DNA of 27,546 bases from a virus. The DNA is taken from positions 1 through 27,546 of IMG/VR virus record IMGVR_UViG_3300025070_000176; one strand, written 5' to 3'. Below, one piece after another: positions 5,398-11,960 of the stretch; the stretch's first letter is position 1, and every line of letters begins with the position of its first letter. The notes below the pieces were generated by a model. The model saw only the letters and a program-made list of their open reading frames with translations, had not been told where the DNA came from and searched no databases. The translations under genes and the position numbers were made by a program.

Positions 5398-5686
5398 ACT
5401 TGCACACCTCCAACTCCACGACTCTCTCGAGAACAAGCGAACACTAATCGCCAAACTCAAGGAGGGTTCTATCCACTACTCACTCTTCACGGGATGGGGC
5501 AACTACGGCACTGGCTGCTCTCTCGACGACTTGCAGGTAGGGTACAAGCATAACTCTCAACTACCCCTCGACAACGAGCGCGATCTCTCAGTCGAGGAAT
5601 GGAGGGGCTATGTAGTCGACATCATCAACAGCGACTCGACCTATGAAGTAATCAACATCATCCCTAACGAAATCACATTCAAATGA
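5393..5686 (+). CDS. hypothetical protein, 97 aa
   Basis: This is an unrecognised acidic protein. The N-terminal helix (QLHDSLENKRTLIAKLKEG) is followed by a Gly/Tyr-rich stretch (FTGWGNYGTGCSLDDLQVGY) and a C-terminal helix-strand (VEEWRGYVVDIINSDSTYEVINI). The start codon lies in the second copy of the 18-base initiation block. The stop overlaps the next gene by 4 bases. Confidence 0.7.
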   Translation: MKLAHLQLHDSLENKRTLIAKLKEGSIHYSLFTGWGNYGTGCSLDDLQVGYKHNSQLPLDNERDLSVEEWRGYVVDIINSDSTYEVINIIPNEITFK

Positions 5687-6102
5687 GACCTTACAAAGTA
5701 CGTTTCCACTTGGCCAAGGGTGAGAACTACAAGAAGTGGCAGATCAAGAACACCAAAACCAACGAGGTCACGTATATCGACCCTCAGAAGTTTTCCCTCG
5801 TTCTTGACGACTGCAAGTTTCGCAACCAACCCGGCACCGCTCGACGCATCTTCAAGGGAGAGAACAAGACGGTATGTGCATGGATCGAGTGCTACCTTGT
5901 CCAATGGATTCCTGTCAATGTCACAGACGATCCCGACAGCAACTTCCGTCGGCACCAAGTCCTTCACAGCGTCTCGTACAACCCCCGCACCCATCCCTTC
6001 TGGGCGTCTCTCCACGGAGAGAACCTCGACAACTACCAAGCTACTCGAGTAGTTTCTTGGGGCCGAGAGCTCATGTCTTCTGATTTATACCAAATGCAAT
6101 AA
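5683..6102 (+). CDS. hypothetical protein, 139 aa
   Basis: This gene is not assigned. The N-terminus (YKVRFHLAKGENYKKWQIKN) and the next segment (NEVTYIDPQKFSLVLDDCKFRN) suggest a beta-rich, basic protein. Later residues include two Cys (VCAWIECYLVQW) and a C-terminal segment with PRTHPFWASLHGENLD. It overlaps the upstream gene by 4 bases. No DNA-binding or catalytic motif is clear. The reading frame is consistent with its neighbours in the CTC/CGA-rich codon style. Confidence 0.7.
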   Translation: MRPYKVRFHLAKGENYKKWQIKNTKTNEVTYIDPQKFSLVLDDCKFRNQPGTARRIFKGENKTVCAWIECYLVQWIPVNVTDDPDSNFRRHQVLHSVSYNPRTHPFWASLHGENLDNYQATRVVSWGRELMSSDLYQMQ

Positions 6103-6106
6103 CACC

Positions 6107-6508
6107 ATGCCTAAGTTACAAATTCCTATGATCCACGATTCCTATGCTATGAACAACGTCGCATCCCATGTCAACGACAGGATGCGGTATCACCTCGGTC
6201 TCGGGGATCCCGACGACGAGATGCGCGAGGATGTCGATGGTCTTGAGTGCGACTTCGTCTTCTTCACCAACACCACAAATTTTCACCTCAAGATTCAGCC
6301 CTTCAAAGCTGACGGCAGTGTCGCTTTGTTTACTCACAATCAGTACGTCGAAGTCATCGAAGCTCTCGGTCACACGCAGACAGAGCTTCCCGACGGACTC
6401 GAGTTTTTCGAGATATACACGGCTACTGAGAACTTCTTGGTCATCTCGTTCATCATCGACAAGAACGAACCCCTTCGTAATTGGCACACTGAAAACTTCG
6501 TATCATGA
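6107..6508 (+). CDS. hypothetical acidic protein, 133 aa
   Basis: This is an unrecognised, strongly acidic protein. It contains MRYHLGLGDPDDEMREDVDG near the N-terminus, then alternating hydrophobic strands (CDFVFFTNTTNFHLKIQPF) and FLVISFIIDKNEPLRNW towards the end. It starts 4 bases after the upstream stop and overlaps the downstream gene by 4. No signal peptide or membrane helix is clear. Confidence 0.7.
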   Translation: MPKLQIPMIHDSYAMNNVASHVNDRMRYHLGLGDPDDEMREDVDGLECDFVFFTNTTNFHLKIQPFKADGSVALFTHNQYVEVIEALGHTQTELPDGLEFFEIYTATENFLVISFIIDKNEPLRNWHTENFVS

Positions 6509-7071
6509 TTTTACTTACAGAAAAGAGACTCAAGTTCATAGACAACATGGGCATGAGTAGAACCTTCTACCCTACGGTGGTGGGTAAGAGCGGAAAGGTC
6601 GAATGTCTTTTGAACTCCAAGAAAGAGCTTGCTCAGGACATGGAGCGGCAAGCCTTGCGAAGTGGCGCTGATTTTGCGACCTCCACGGAGGTTCATTGCC
6701 AATGGGACGACAAGGGGCAGTTCTCTGAGCCACCGATGTTTGTGGCTTTCGAGCACGACACCAAGGAGATTGTCTCGATCCACGATCAGACAGCCCTGAT
6801 GTTGTTTGTCGCCGGTTTAGCCATGGAGAGCCCCAACTTTAAGGAGGAGCTCAAGCTAAGCAAGGAAGATAACATTGTCTTTAAGAGCTACTGGAAGACT
6901 GTTGACAACATGATTGATCCCGGAGGCGTGACTCACATGACTCTCGATCGCTTTGGTTACAAGTTTACGATCTGGCGATGCTTTGTGAATGACTCTTACC
7001 TGCGCAAGACTTTCCCTGTTCGATTCGACCCCTTGGAAGAGCGATTTCAAAACCCTACATTTGAACGATGA
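6505..7071 (+). CDS. hypothetical protein, 188 aa
   Basis: This gene is not recognised. It is mixed alpha/beta, with a helical middle (KELAQDMERQALRSGADF), a hydrophobic helix (TALMLFVAGLAMESPNF) and a basic C-terminus with RCFVNDSYLRKTFPVRFDPLEERF. From this gene on, the strong preference for CTC and CGA codons weakens. It overlaps both neighbours by 4 bases. Confidence 0.7.
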   Translation: MILLTEKRLKFIDNMGMSRTFYPTVVGKSGKVECLLNSKKELAQDMERQALRSGADFATSTEVHCQWDDKGQFSEPPMFVAFEHDTKEIVSIHDQTALMLFVAGLAMESPNFKEELKLSKEDNIVFKSYWKTVDNMIDPGGVTHMTLDRFGYKFTIWRCFVNDSYLRKTFPVRFDPLEERFQNPTFER

Positions 7072-7418
7072 CGATACTTGTTTTCCTATTTACCCTGTCT
7101 GTTGTGCTTAACATAGCTAATGTTTGGAGAAGGGACAACATGAGGCAGGTACCCAAGAATCTACTGCGTCTCAAGGCTGGCTTTGAGAAGGGTAAGCCCA
7201 ATCGCAGGTTCTGGTACACGCTGAGAGCTAAGGAGCCAGGTTTCGACACTCACTACAGAAAAGTCCCCGGACGCATGAGCTGTTGTGTCCTGCCCCTAAC
7301 CAAGAATGGTGAGGACGTGTGGCAGCTCCGTATTGGATTCAAGGGGACCGCTGCCGACAACCCTACCAAGTACATCAGCATACCGGTATATTCAAACGGA
7401 CAGATCTATGAATACTAA
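7068..7418 (+). CDS. membrane-anchored hypothetical protein, 116 aa
   Basis: The N-terminus is one hydrophobic helix (ILVFLFTLSVVLNIANVW, residues 3-20) followed by a basic domain (RRDNMRQVPKNLLRLKAGFEKGKPNRRFW). The soluble part ends with strands and the tail PVYSNGQIYEY. The same ending, VVYNLDGSLYEY, is found in the product of 8123-8446, which also starts with a hydrophobic segment, so the two may be distant relatives. Its role is unknown. It overlaps the upstream gene by 4 bases. Confidence 0.65.
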   Translation: MTILVFLFTLSVVLNIANVWRRDNMRQVPKNLLRLKAGFEKGKPNRRFWYTLRAKEPGFDTHYRKVPGRMSCCVLPLTKNGEDVWQLRIGFKGTAADNPTKYISIPVYSNGQIYEY

Positions 7419-7435
7419 CCCAAAAACCAAAACCC

Positions 7436-7828
7436 ATGCCTAAAAAAACAAAGCCGATGACAGTCGCGGAAAAGACTTTCATTATGGACAACCCGTTCAA
7501 CCTGACGGACCACAGAATTGCAGCAACCCTGAATAGAGATGTTAAAGAGGTCCGTGAGTTCAGAAAGAACTTTACTGGCCGGATGCCTCGATGGACAGAT
7601 GAGGAGGTGCAGATGCTCAAGACTATGGTCGCTAACAACTTCACTGATCAGGAGATTGCCAAGCAGCTCGACCGTACAGTGAACTCCGTGTGGGGCAAGA
7701 AACAGCGTCTCGGACTTCTCTCAAAGAAACGTGGTCGCCCACGCAAAAAGAGCGGTGAGGAAATCAAAGTTCGTGAATTAACGAGTCTCGGTTTTCGTGA
7801 GTATCTCAAATCACTCTTGCAGCCATGA
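7436..7828 (+). CDS. SANT/Myb-like DNA-binding protein with AT-hook
   Basis: Two helical DNA-binding units are visible. Residues 8-42 look like a degenerate one (FIMDNPFNLTDHRIAATLNR), and residues 51-92 form a SANT/Myb-like repeat (RWTDEEVQMLKTMV, then TDQEIAKQLDRTVNSVWGKKQRLGL). An AT-hook-like basic motif follows (KKRGRPRKKS, near 96-105). This combination strongly suggests sequence-specific DNA binding, perhaps as an early-gene regulator, and it is a second candidate for binding the 17-bp palindrome. An A-rich leader precedes the ATG. The gene overlaps the next by 4 bases, and that next gene contains a palindrome copy. Confidence 0.75.
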   Translation: MPKKTKPMTVAEKTFIMDNPFNLTDHRIAATLNRDVKEVREFRKNFTGRMPRWTDEEVQMLKTMVANNFTDQEIAKQLDRTVNSVWGKKQRLGLLSKKRGRPRKKSGEEIKVRELTSLGFREYLKSLLQP

Positions 7829-8193
7829 AATTGTATCGTAGAATGCGCCTCTTCGCTTTGAGCGTGGGCATAAAACAGCTAAGCTTGGACGAGGAGTCCG
7901 GTTGGCAGTTAGCGGACCACCTTCGACACTACAACCACCACCTGGTTAAACTGAGGCAGTGTGAGCCATACGATGAGGGTCTATTCAGTAGACACCTATT
8001 AGCATGTGGGCAAGTGCTCTCGAAGATTGCTTTTGAAGCTTCAGTGAAAGGTGTCGATGTCGATCACGACGAGCTAACATCTATTCAGACCGAAATCAAC
8101 ACACACTTAAACATGATAGCAAATGATGTTTCTTCTGACCATATCCCCGATTCTATTGCTAGCGGCATACGCATTGCAACCGAATCTCCCTGA
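7825..8193 (+). CDS. hypothetical protein, 122 aa, carries palindrome copy 7
   Basis: This is an unrecognised, mostly helical protein (WQLADHLRHYNHHLVKLRQ, then a helix around ACGQVLSKIAFEASVKG). Palindrome copy 7 is read here in a different frame from copies 2 and 4, giving GLFSRH instead of VYSVDT. The last 71 bases overlap, out of frame, the start of the next gene, which encodes a signal-peptide-like segment. Confidence 0.65.
   Translation: MKLYRRMRLFALSVGIKQLSLDEESGWQLADHLRHYNHHLVKLRQCEPYDEGLFSRHLLACGQVLSKIAFEASVKGVDVDHDELTSIQTEINTHLNMIANDVSSDHIPDSIASGIRIATESP
7978..7994. repeat. 17-bp palindrome, copy 7
   Basis: GGTCTATTCAGTAGACA: only the first base differs from consensus. It lies inside a gene, 4.9 kb from the previous copy, and is the last copy seen in the window. 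Confidence 0.8.
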
Positions 8194-8446
8194 CGAACCT
8201 CACGTTGACATCAGGTTTGACGCCGAGTGCATAGAGCTCGGTGTCATCCCCGAGAATCTCGCTTGGCTCATCTCTCTAGACTATGTTGAGTGTGAGGGCT
8301 GGTCCATGACCTCACATATCGAGCCTACCTTTGTCAGTGAAACCAGAGAACCCAAGTGGGCTCACATGGTGACACTAACCAATCCAAAGGAAAAGCAAGA
8401 GATCCTCGTGGTGTACAATCTCGATGGCTCTCTGTACGAATACTAA
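8123..8446 (+). CDS. putative secreted or membrane-anchored protein, 107 aa
   Basis: The first 20 residues (MMFLLTISPILLLAAYALQP) look like a signal peptide or N-terminal anchor. No lipobox Cys is present. The rest is acidic and beta-rich, ending KQEILVVYNLDGSLYEY, similar to the C-terminus of the 7068-7418 product. Start and signal region overlap the upstream gene by 71 bases in another frame. An ATG at 8126 is an equal alternative start. The product probably acts in the envelope, but its role is unknown. Confidence 0.6.
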   Translation: MMFLLTISPILLLAAYALQPNLPDEPHVDIRFDAECIELGVIPENLAWLISLDYVECEGWSMTSHIEPTFVSETREPKWAHMVTLTNPKEKQEILVVYNLDGSLYEY

Positions 8447-8450
8447 TCTC

Positions 8451-8624
8451 ATGGACCTTACAACATTCATCCTTACCAACTGGGCGGCGCTCCTGCTCGG
8501 CGTGATGGCTTTCGCAAAAATCGTGGTCAATCTCACGCCTACCGACACTGATAATCAGGTGTTCGGTTACGTCGATATGCTCATCACTGCAATCACAGGA
8601 GACCGCCGCAAAAAGCGCGGTTAA
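8451..8624 (+). CDS. small membrane protein, holin-like, 57 aa
   Basis: From the ATG at 8451 the product has one hydrophobic helix (TTFILTNWAALLLGVMAFAKIVV, about residues 4-26). A conserved-looking NLTPTDTDN turn follows, then a second, weaker helix and a basic tail (GDRRKKRG). Size, topology and charged C-terminus fit small phage holins or holin-associated proteins, but it sits in the early region, far from the amidase, so this is a guess. An upstream in-frame ATG at 8424 lies inside the previous gene. It overlaps the next gene by one base (TAATG). Confidence 0.55.
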   Translation: MDLTTFILTNWAALLLGVMAFAKIVVNLTPTDTDNQVFGYVDMLITAITGDRRKKRG

Positions 8625-8896
8625 TGAACCTAGCACAAATCACGCATGTGTCAACGCTCCTGGGCAACGCAGCTCAGGAGCTTGACTTTGCAATCGAAGC
8701 TTACGGGGATCAAGTCCCTGAAGAAAAGCTCAAGAGATGGAGCGAAATTCGCGACATCATGTTCAAGGGTGAGCGAACCATCGGCTTCTTGCTGAAAGAG
8801 AAGGACGTCATGTCCGCTTACATCTGGAACGAACACAAGAACATCAAATACAACAGGGAGCTTGTCGAGCAAGTTCTCGAACTTCACGGTAAATGA
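8624..8896 (+). CDS. hypothetical helical protein, 90 aa
   Basis: This is an unrecognised, almost entirely helical, slightly acidic protein (AAQELDFAIEAYGDQVPEEKLKRWSEIRD, then KNIKYNRELVEQVLELHGK). It starts at TAATG with the upstream gene and overlaps the next gene by 4 bases. Position directly before the putative annealing protein suggests a replication or recombination accessory, without motif support. Confidence 0.65.
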   Translation: MNLAQITHVSTLLGNAAQELDFAIEAYGDQVPEEKLKRWSEIRDIMFKGERTIGFLLKEKDVMSAYIWNEHKNIKYNRELVEQVLELHGK

Positions 8897-9312
8897 GTGA
8901 GCAGAAGGATAAGTTTCGCGTCTTAGCGGAGAGACACGGCCTAGTACCTGACGACTTTTTCAAAGCGCCCCAGGGGTTCTGGATCATCAAACGTCAGGGC
9001 GTTGAGAAGATTCAGCGCAGCATGGGTTGTATTATCCACTACGAGGTGGTCCCGGAGTTCTCGGATGTAGAGAAGGGCTTCTACTGCATCAAGGCATATG
9101 GCATGGTGGAGTATAAGGTGGCGAGCGAAAAGACAGGGAAGCTTGAGGAGCAAGTGAAGACTGTCGAGTCTTACGGCGAAGCTAGCCCTAAGAACTGTCG
9201 CAATGCTTATCCCGTCGCCATGGCTGAAAAGAGGGCGCTTGGTCGCGTGGTTCTCAAGATGGCCGACTTCTATCAACTAGGAGTTTACAGCGAGGACGAA
9301 ATTGACGAATGA
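8893..9312 (+). CDS. possible single-strand annealing/recombination protein
   Basis: This 139-aa protein has an N-terminal helical region followed by strands (FWIIKRQGVEKIQRSMGCIIHYEVV, GFYCIKAYGMVEYKV). Its C-terminal block is ESYGEASPKNCRNAYPVAMAEKRALGRVVLKM and ends in SEDEIDE. A terminal 'AExRAxGRxxL..' helix followed by an acidic tail is typical of Erf/Rad52-like phage annealing proteins, and the SSB-like gene lies 400 bp downstream. The match is by pattern only. The length is short for Erf. Overlaps on both sides are 4 bases. Confidence 0.45.
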   Translation: MSEQKDKFRVLAERHGLVPDDFFKAPQGFWIIKRQGVEKIQRSMGCIIHYEVVPEFSDVEKGFYCIKAYGMVEYKVASEKTGKLEEQVKTVESYGEASPKNCRNAYPVAMAEKRALGRVVLKMADFYQLGVYSEDEIDE

Positions 9313-9419
9313 CGAAGGTAATTGCATATGTATGTGGTGCGTGGACAGCTTGTCTTGTCCTGGCCTTTGTACATGGCTTCTTGAAAGCAGCAATAAGAGA
9401 GTGGAAGAGGAATGGGTGA
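9309..9419 (+). CDS. tiny membrane peptide, 36 aa
   Basis: The ATG at 9309 overlaps the previous stop (ATGA). The 36-codon frame ends at TGA 9417-9419, overlapping the next gene start at 9412 by 8 bases, so it exactly fills the gap in the coupled gene train. The product has one hydrophobic helix (VIAYVCGAWTACLVLAFVHGF) followed by a basic tail (KAAIREWKRNG). This is the topology of a small single-pass membrane protein with cytoplasmic positive end. Function unknown. Confidence 0.6.
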   Translation: MTKVIAYVCGAWTACLVLAFVHGFLKAAIREWKRNG

Positions 9420-9702
9420 CTGGATCGACGACATGTTCGACGAGTCGCCGGAGCACGACTACACCAACGCCAACCACAACTCACGAAGGTTTGCCGCCAG
9501 ACTAGTGCGGTCAAGCGTCCTGAGTCACGAGGAGAAAGACGACCTTATCGATACGCTCATGGACTACAGTATCTCGATGGATACTGACGAGATTCAGGAC
9601 ATCATTGTTCGGATGCAGCTCAACCAACAGGACCCCATGAATTACTACGCTCCCTCAAAGCGTGAGATCGGGGACTTCATCAAGAAGGTGTGCGATCTTT
9701 GA
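9412..9702 (+). CDS. hypothetical acidic protein, 96 aa
   Basis: This is an unrecognised acidic helical protein. The N-terminus is MGDWIDDMFDESPEHDY, the middle is basic (SRRFAARLVRSS), followed by helices (HEEKDDLIDTLMDYSI, DEIQDIIVRMQLNQ). It lies between the tiny membrane peptide and the SSB-like gene. An acidic N-terminal tip followed by a small helical domain could suit a protein-protein adaptor, but nothing supports a specific partner. Confidence 0.65.
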   Translation: MGDWIDDMFDESPEHDYTNANHNSRRFAARLVRSSVLSHEEKDDLIDTLMDYSISMDTDEIQDIIVRMQLNQQDPMNYYAPSKREIGDFIKKVCDL

Positions 9703-9705
9703 GGT

Positions 9706-10014
9706 ATGGATCACACTATCCCGAAGGCGATTAACGCTTCTATCAACCTCAAGATGATCGACAAGTCTCAAATTGTCGAAGGAAAGAAAGGGTCGTACAT
9801 CAACATTCGTCTGGTCAACACACCGGACAGCGATTACGGCTACGATTACATGGTCACGCAGGACATCCCCAAAGAGCTGCGTGATCAAGGGCTGAAGGGC
9901 CCGATCCTCGGTAATGGCCGTGGATACGACTACGACCAGGGGAAACCAAGCCAGAAGGAAGCTCAGGCGGAAGTCTCGGCTGCACCACGAGTCTCTGATG
10001 ACCTCCCGTTCTGA
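9706..10014 (+). CDS. SSB-like protein with DDLPF C-terminal tip
   Basis: The 102-aa product ends SDDLPF, which matches the acidic C-terminal tip of bacterial and phage SSB proteins that recruits replication partners. A disordered linker (GKPSQKEAQAEVSAAPR) precedes it. The N-terminal 75 residues are beta-rich (INASINLKMIDKSQIVEGKKGSYINIRLV), compatible with a short OB-fold. I infer a phage single-stranded-DNA-binding protein. It is shorter than E. coli SSB (about 178 aa), as many phage SSBs are. It is the last gene before the intrinsic terminator at 10039. Confidence 0.6.
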   Translation: MDHTIPKAINASINLKMIDKSQIVEGKKGSYINIRLVNTPDSDYGYDYMVTQDIPKELRDQGLKGPILGNGRGYDYDQGKPSQKEAQAEVSAAPRVSDDLPF

Positions 10015-10038
10015 CGGGTTTTAGGTAAGTAGATTGAG

Positions 10039-10068
10039 GGGCGTCTCGATACACGGAGGCGCCCTTTT
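10039..10068 (+). terminator. intrinsic terminator after the SSB-like gene
   Basis: GGGCGTCTC (10039-10047) pairs with GAGGCGCCC (10056-10064) over 9 bp with one G-U wobble, loop of 8 nt, then TTTT. It closes the early gene train. The next ATG is only 12 bases further, so the following genes depend on read-through or an unrecognised promoter. Confidence 0.75.
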
Positions 10069-10079
10069 ATCTTTACTAC

Positions 10080-10484
10080 ATGACAAAGAAAGAGGCTTTC
10101 AAAAAGATTGCTGCCGACTTCAAGGAGGGGCTCGATGCGTACTTCCAAGCAGAGACCAACGCCCAGGGCAAGGCTGATGCCGATACCGTTTTCGACATCT
10201 TCATGAACCACTGGAAGCTCATCGAAGTGTTTGACGCCATTGGAGACATCAATGTGGAGGACGACAGCGAGACGATCGTTGACCTTGAGGAGGATGGTCT
10301 ACACATGGCACACACCTACGGAAGTGTTTTCGACAGCGGTGTGTTGAAAAGTCTGGATGGTGAAAGTCGTCAAGAAATCATTGAAGCATGTATCTATGCA
10401 TTGAACGCTCGCCAAGTTCGATTTGAGAACGAGGTACGCGCAAGATGGTATGAACAAGGATTCACTGATCACAAGCTCCGTTGA
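10080..10484 (+). CDS. hypothetical acidic protein, 134 aa
   Basis: This is an unrecognised helical, acidic protein (AFKKIAADFKEGLDAYFQAETNAQGKADAD..., then INVEDDSETIVDLEEDG). Its C-terminus (NARQVRFENEVRARWYEQGF) is more basic and overlaps the helicase start by 35 bases. Immediately after the terminator, it opens the replication segment. Given position and coupling it may be a helicase partner, an inference from context only. Confidence 0.65.
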   Translation: MTKKEAFKKIAADFKEGLDAYFQAETNAQGKADADTVFDIFMNHWKLIEVFDAIGDINVEDDSETIVDLEEDGLHMAHTYGSVFDSGVLKSLDGESRQEIIEACIYALNARQVRFENEVRARWYEQGFTDHKLR

Positions 10485-11925
10485 GAAGCTCTGCTCGCTA
10501 GCAGAGACTTTGGTCACGCCCGATCGTGTTGCTGAAGCCGTCGAGATCCCTTACGATCCCGACAAATGCAGCGCGAAGAGTGCGGCCGCGATGTTGGGCA
10601 TCAGTATCCCGATGCTTAGCACCGTCTGCGGCTACCCGGTTCTCGAGATCGGCGGCATGACGAGCATTTGGGTTGGGACTCACTACGAGCCCATCTCTGA
10701 GGGACAGAAGAAGAAAGTGGTCCAGGCTTTTGCAAAGGGTGCCGGACTGCTCCGTCCCAACATTCTAACTAGCGACTTCAAGAGAGAGTTTGACAAGAGC
10801 TTTAGCAGCTATGGCAAACCAGACGTCGTGTTTCCCAAACCCAACGGCGGGGTCCAGGGGATTGTTTTCCTTGATGGTGTCTTATCGTTTCAGGGATCCC
10901 GCCACCGTTTTGTGGATGGTCACAGGCCAGAGGATTTGTCGACCTACTGCATTCCCACCAAGTACTACGCCAAGGCGAAGTGCGAGAAGTGGGAGAAGTT
11001 TTTGAGCGAAGCCATACCCAACGAGGACTCACGCAGATATGTCCTTGCGAGCTTTGCAAATGCCCTTGCTGGAGACCCCATGAAGGCGCAAAAGATCCTG
11101 CTCTTGATAGGAGCGGCAGGAGCGGGTAAATCAACACTTATCGAGGCCATTGCTGGCTGCATCGGTCACCACAACGTCATGCGCACGGACAACCTTGCGC
11201 AGATCACGAGGGATGACAGCCGCCACCGCATGCGCCTGGCTCACGCCACCTTATGCGTCTCTGCTGACGCAAGTGAGAACATCGGGGATAAGGATGCCCT
11301 GAAAATGATCGTAAGCAAGGAACCTATCATTGCGCGTAAGCTTTACGCTGAACCCCTCGAGATTACGCCAAGAGCAAGCCTGGTAGTGGCATCAAATGAG
11401 ATGGGCCTTTCTTACGTGCTCTCAGACCCCGGTGTCGCTCGTCGTTTTGACATTGTGAGCTTCCGGAAAGCTAAGGATGAGAAGAAGCGTGACAGCGGCC
11501 TAATTTACGCTCTTACAACGGAGGAGGCCAAGGGCGGTATTGGCATGAGCCTGGCGACCGCTTTGATTGATCACCTTAAAGCTCACGACGGCATGTTGCT
11601 GCGTCCAGAGGTTCTTGAGCAGGAGTTGGAGCGTCTTAAGGTAGAGGGCGACCCCTTCATGAGCTGGATGGAGGCATGCGGGCTAAGCTGCAAAGAGAGC
11701 GACCACAATCTTGTTGAAGTACATCAGGACTCAGCTATGGAGAGCTTTAGGACCTACTGCTTGGGCAATGGATACAACACCTGGGCTATGCGTAAATTCA
11801 AGGGTCGTCTCAGGGCCCTCAACCTTGAAGAGAGGGGGCGTCACGGCGGAAAACATTCATTCATGTTCTACTGCCGAGACCTGAACCTGGCTCGGGCGTC
11901 TCGAGTGATCTCAATGGTGCCATAA
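10450..11925 (+). CDS. SF3-type replicative helicase (D5-like)
   Basis: This protein of 491 aa from the ATG at 10450 is a superfamily 3 helicase-like AAA+ ATPase. The Walker A motif GAAGAGKST lies at residues 221-229, and a Walker B-like LCVSADASE at 268-276. A B'-like segment with KMIVSKEPIIARKLY runs to about 299, and motif C / sensor 1 is VVASNE with Asn316. The first 190 residues (IPYDPDKCSAKSAAAML, then FPKPNGGVQGIVFLDGVLSF) resemble the D5-type N-terminal region; I see no clear primase active site. It probably unwinds the phage origin as a hexamer. A TTG 27 bases upstream is in frame but less likely than the ATG. Confidence 0.8.
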   Translation: MNKDSLITSSVEKLCSLAETLVTPDRVAEAVEIPYDPDKCSAKSAAAMLGISIPMLSTVCGYPVLEIGGMTSIWVGTHYEPISEGQKKKVVQAFAKGAGLLRPNILTSDFKREFDKSFSSYGKPDVVFPKPNGGVQGIVFLDGVLSFQGSRHRFVDGHRPEDLSTYCIPTKYYAKAKCEKWEKFLSEAIPNEDSRRYVLASFANALAGDPMKAQKILLLIGAAGAGKSTLIEAIAGCIGHHNVMRTDNLAQITRDDSRHRMRLAHATLCVSADASENIGDKDALKMIVSKEPIIARKLYAEPLEITPRASLVVASNEMGLSYVLSDPGVARRFDIVSFRKAKDEKKRDSGLIYALTTEEAKGGIGMSLATALIDHLKAHDGMLLRPEVLEQELERLKVEGDPFMSWMEACGLSCKESDHNLVEVHQDSAMESFRTYCLGNGYNTWAMRKFKGRLRALNLEERGRHGGKHSFMFYCRDLNLARASRVISMVP

Positions 11926-11960
11926 TGAATCTCTCACACAACACAACCATAAATTGAGGC

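Noticed and set aside
10068-10075. TATCTTTA as a -7 box for the helicase segment
   Set aside because: The last base differs from consensus and no TTTG lies 19-21 bp upstream; it overlaps the terminator.
10423-10449. TTG start nine codons upstream for the helicase
   Set aside because: An in-frame ATG at 10450 is present, and the upstream codons lie deep in the preceding gene with no conserved residues.
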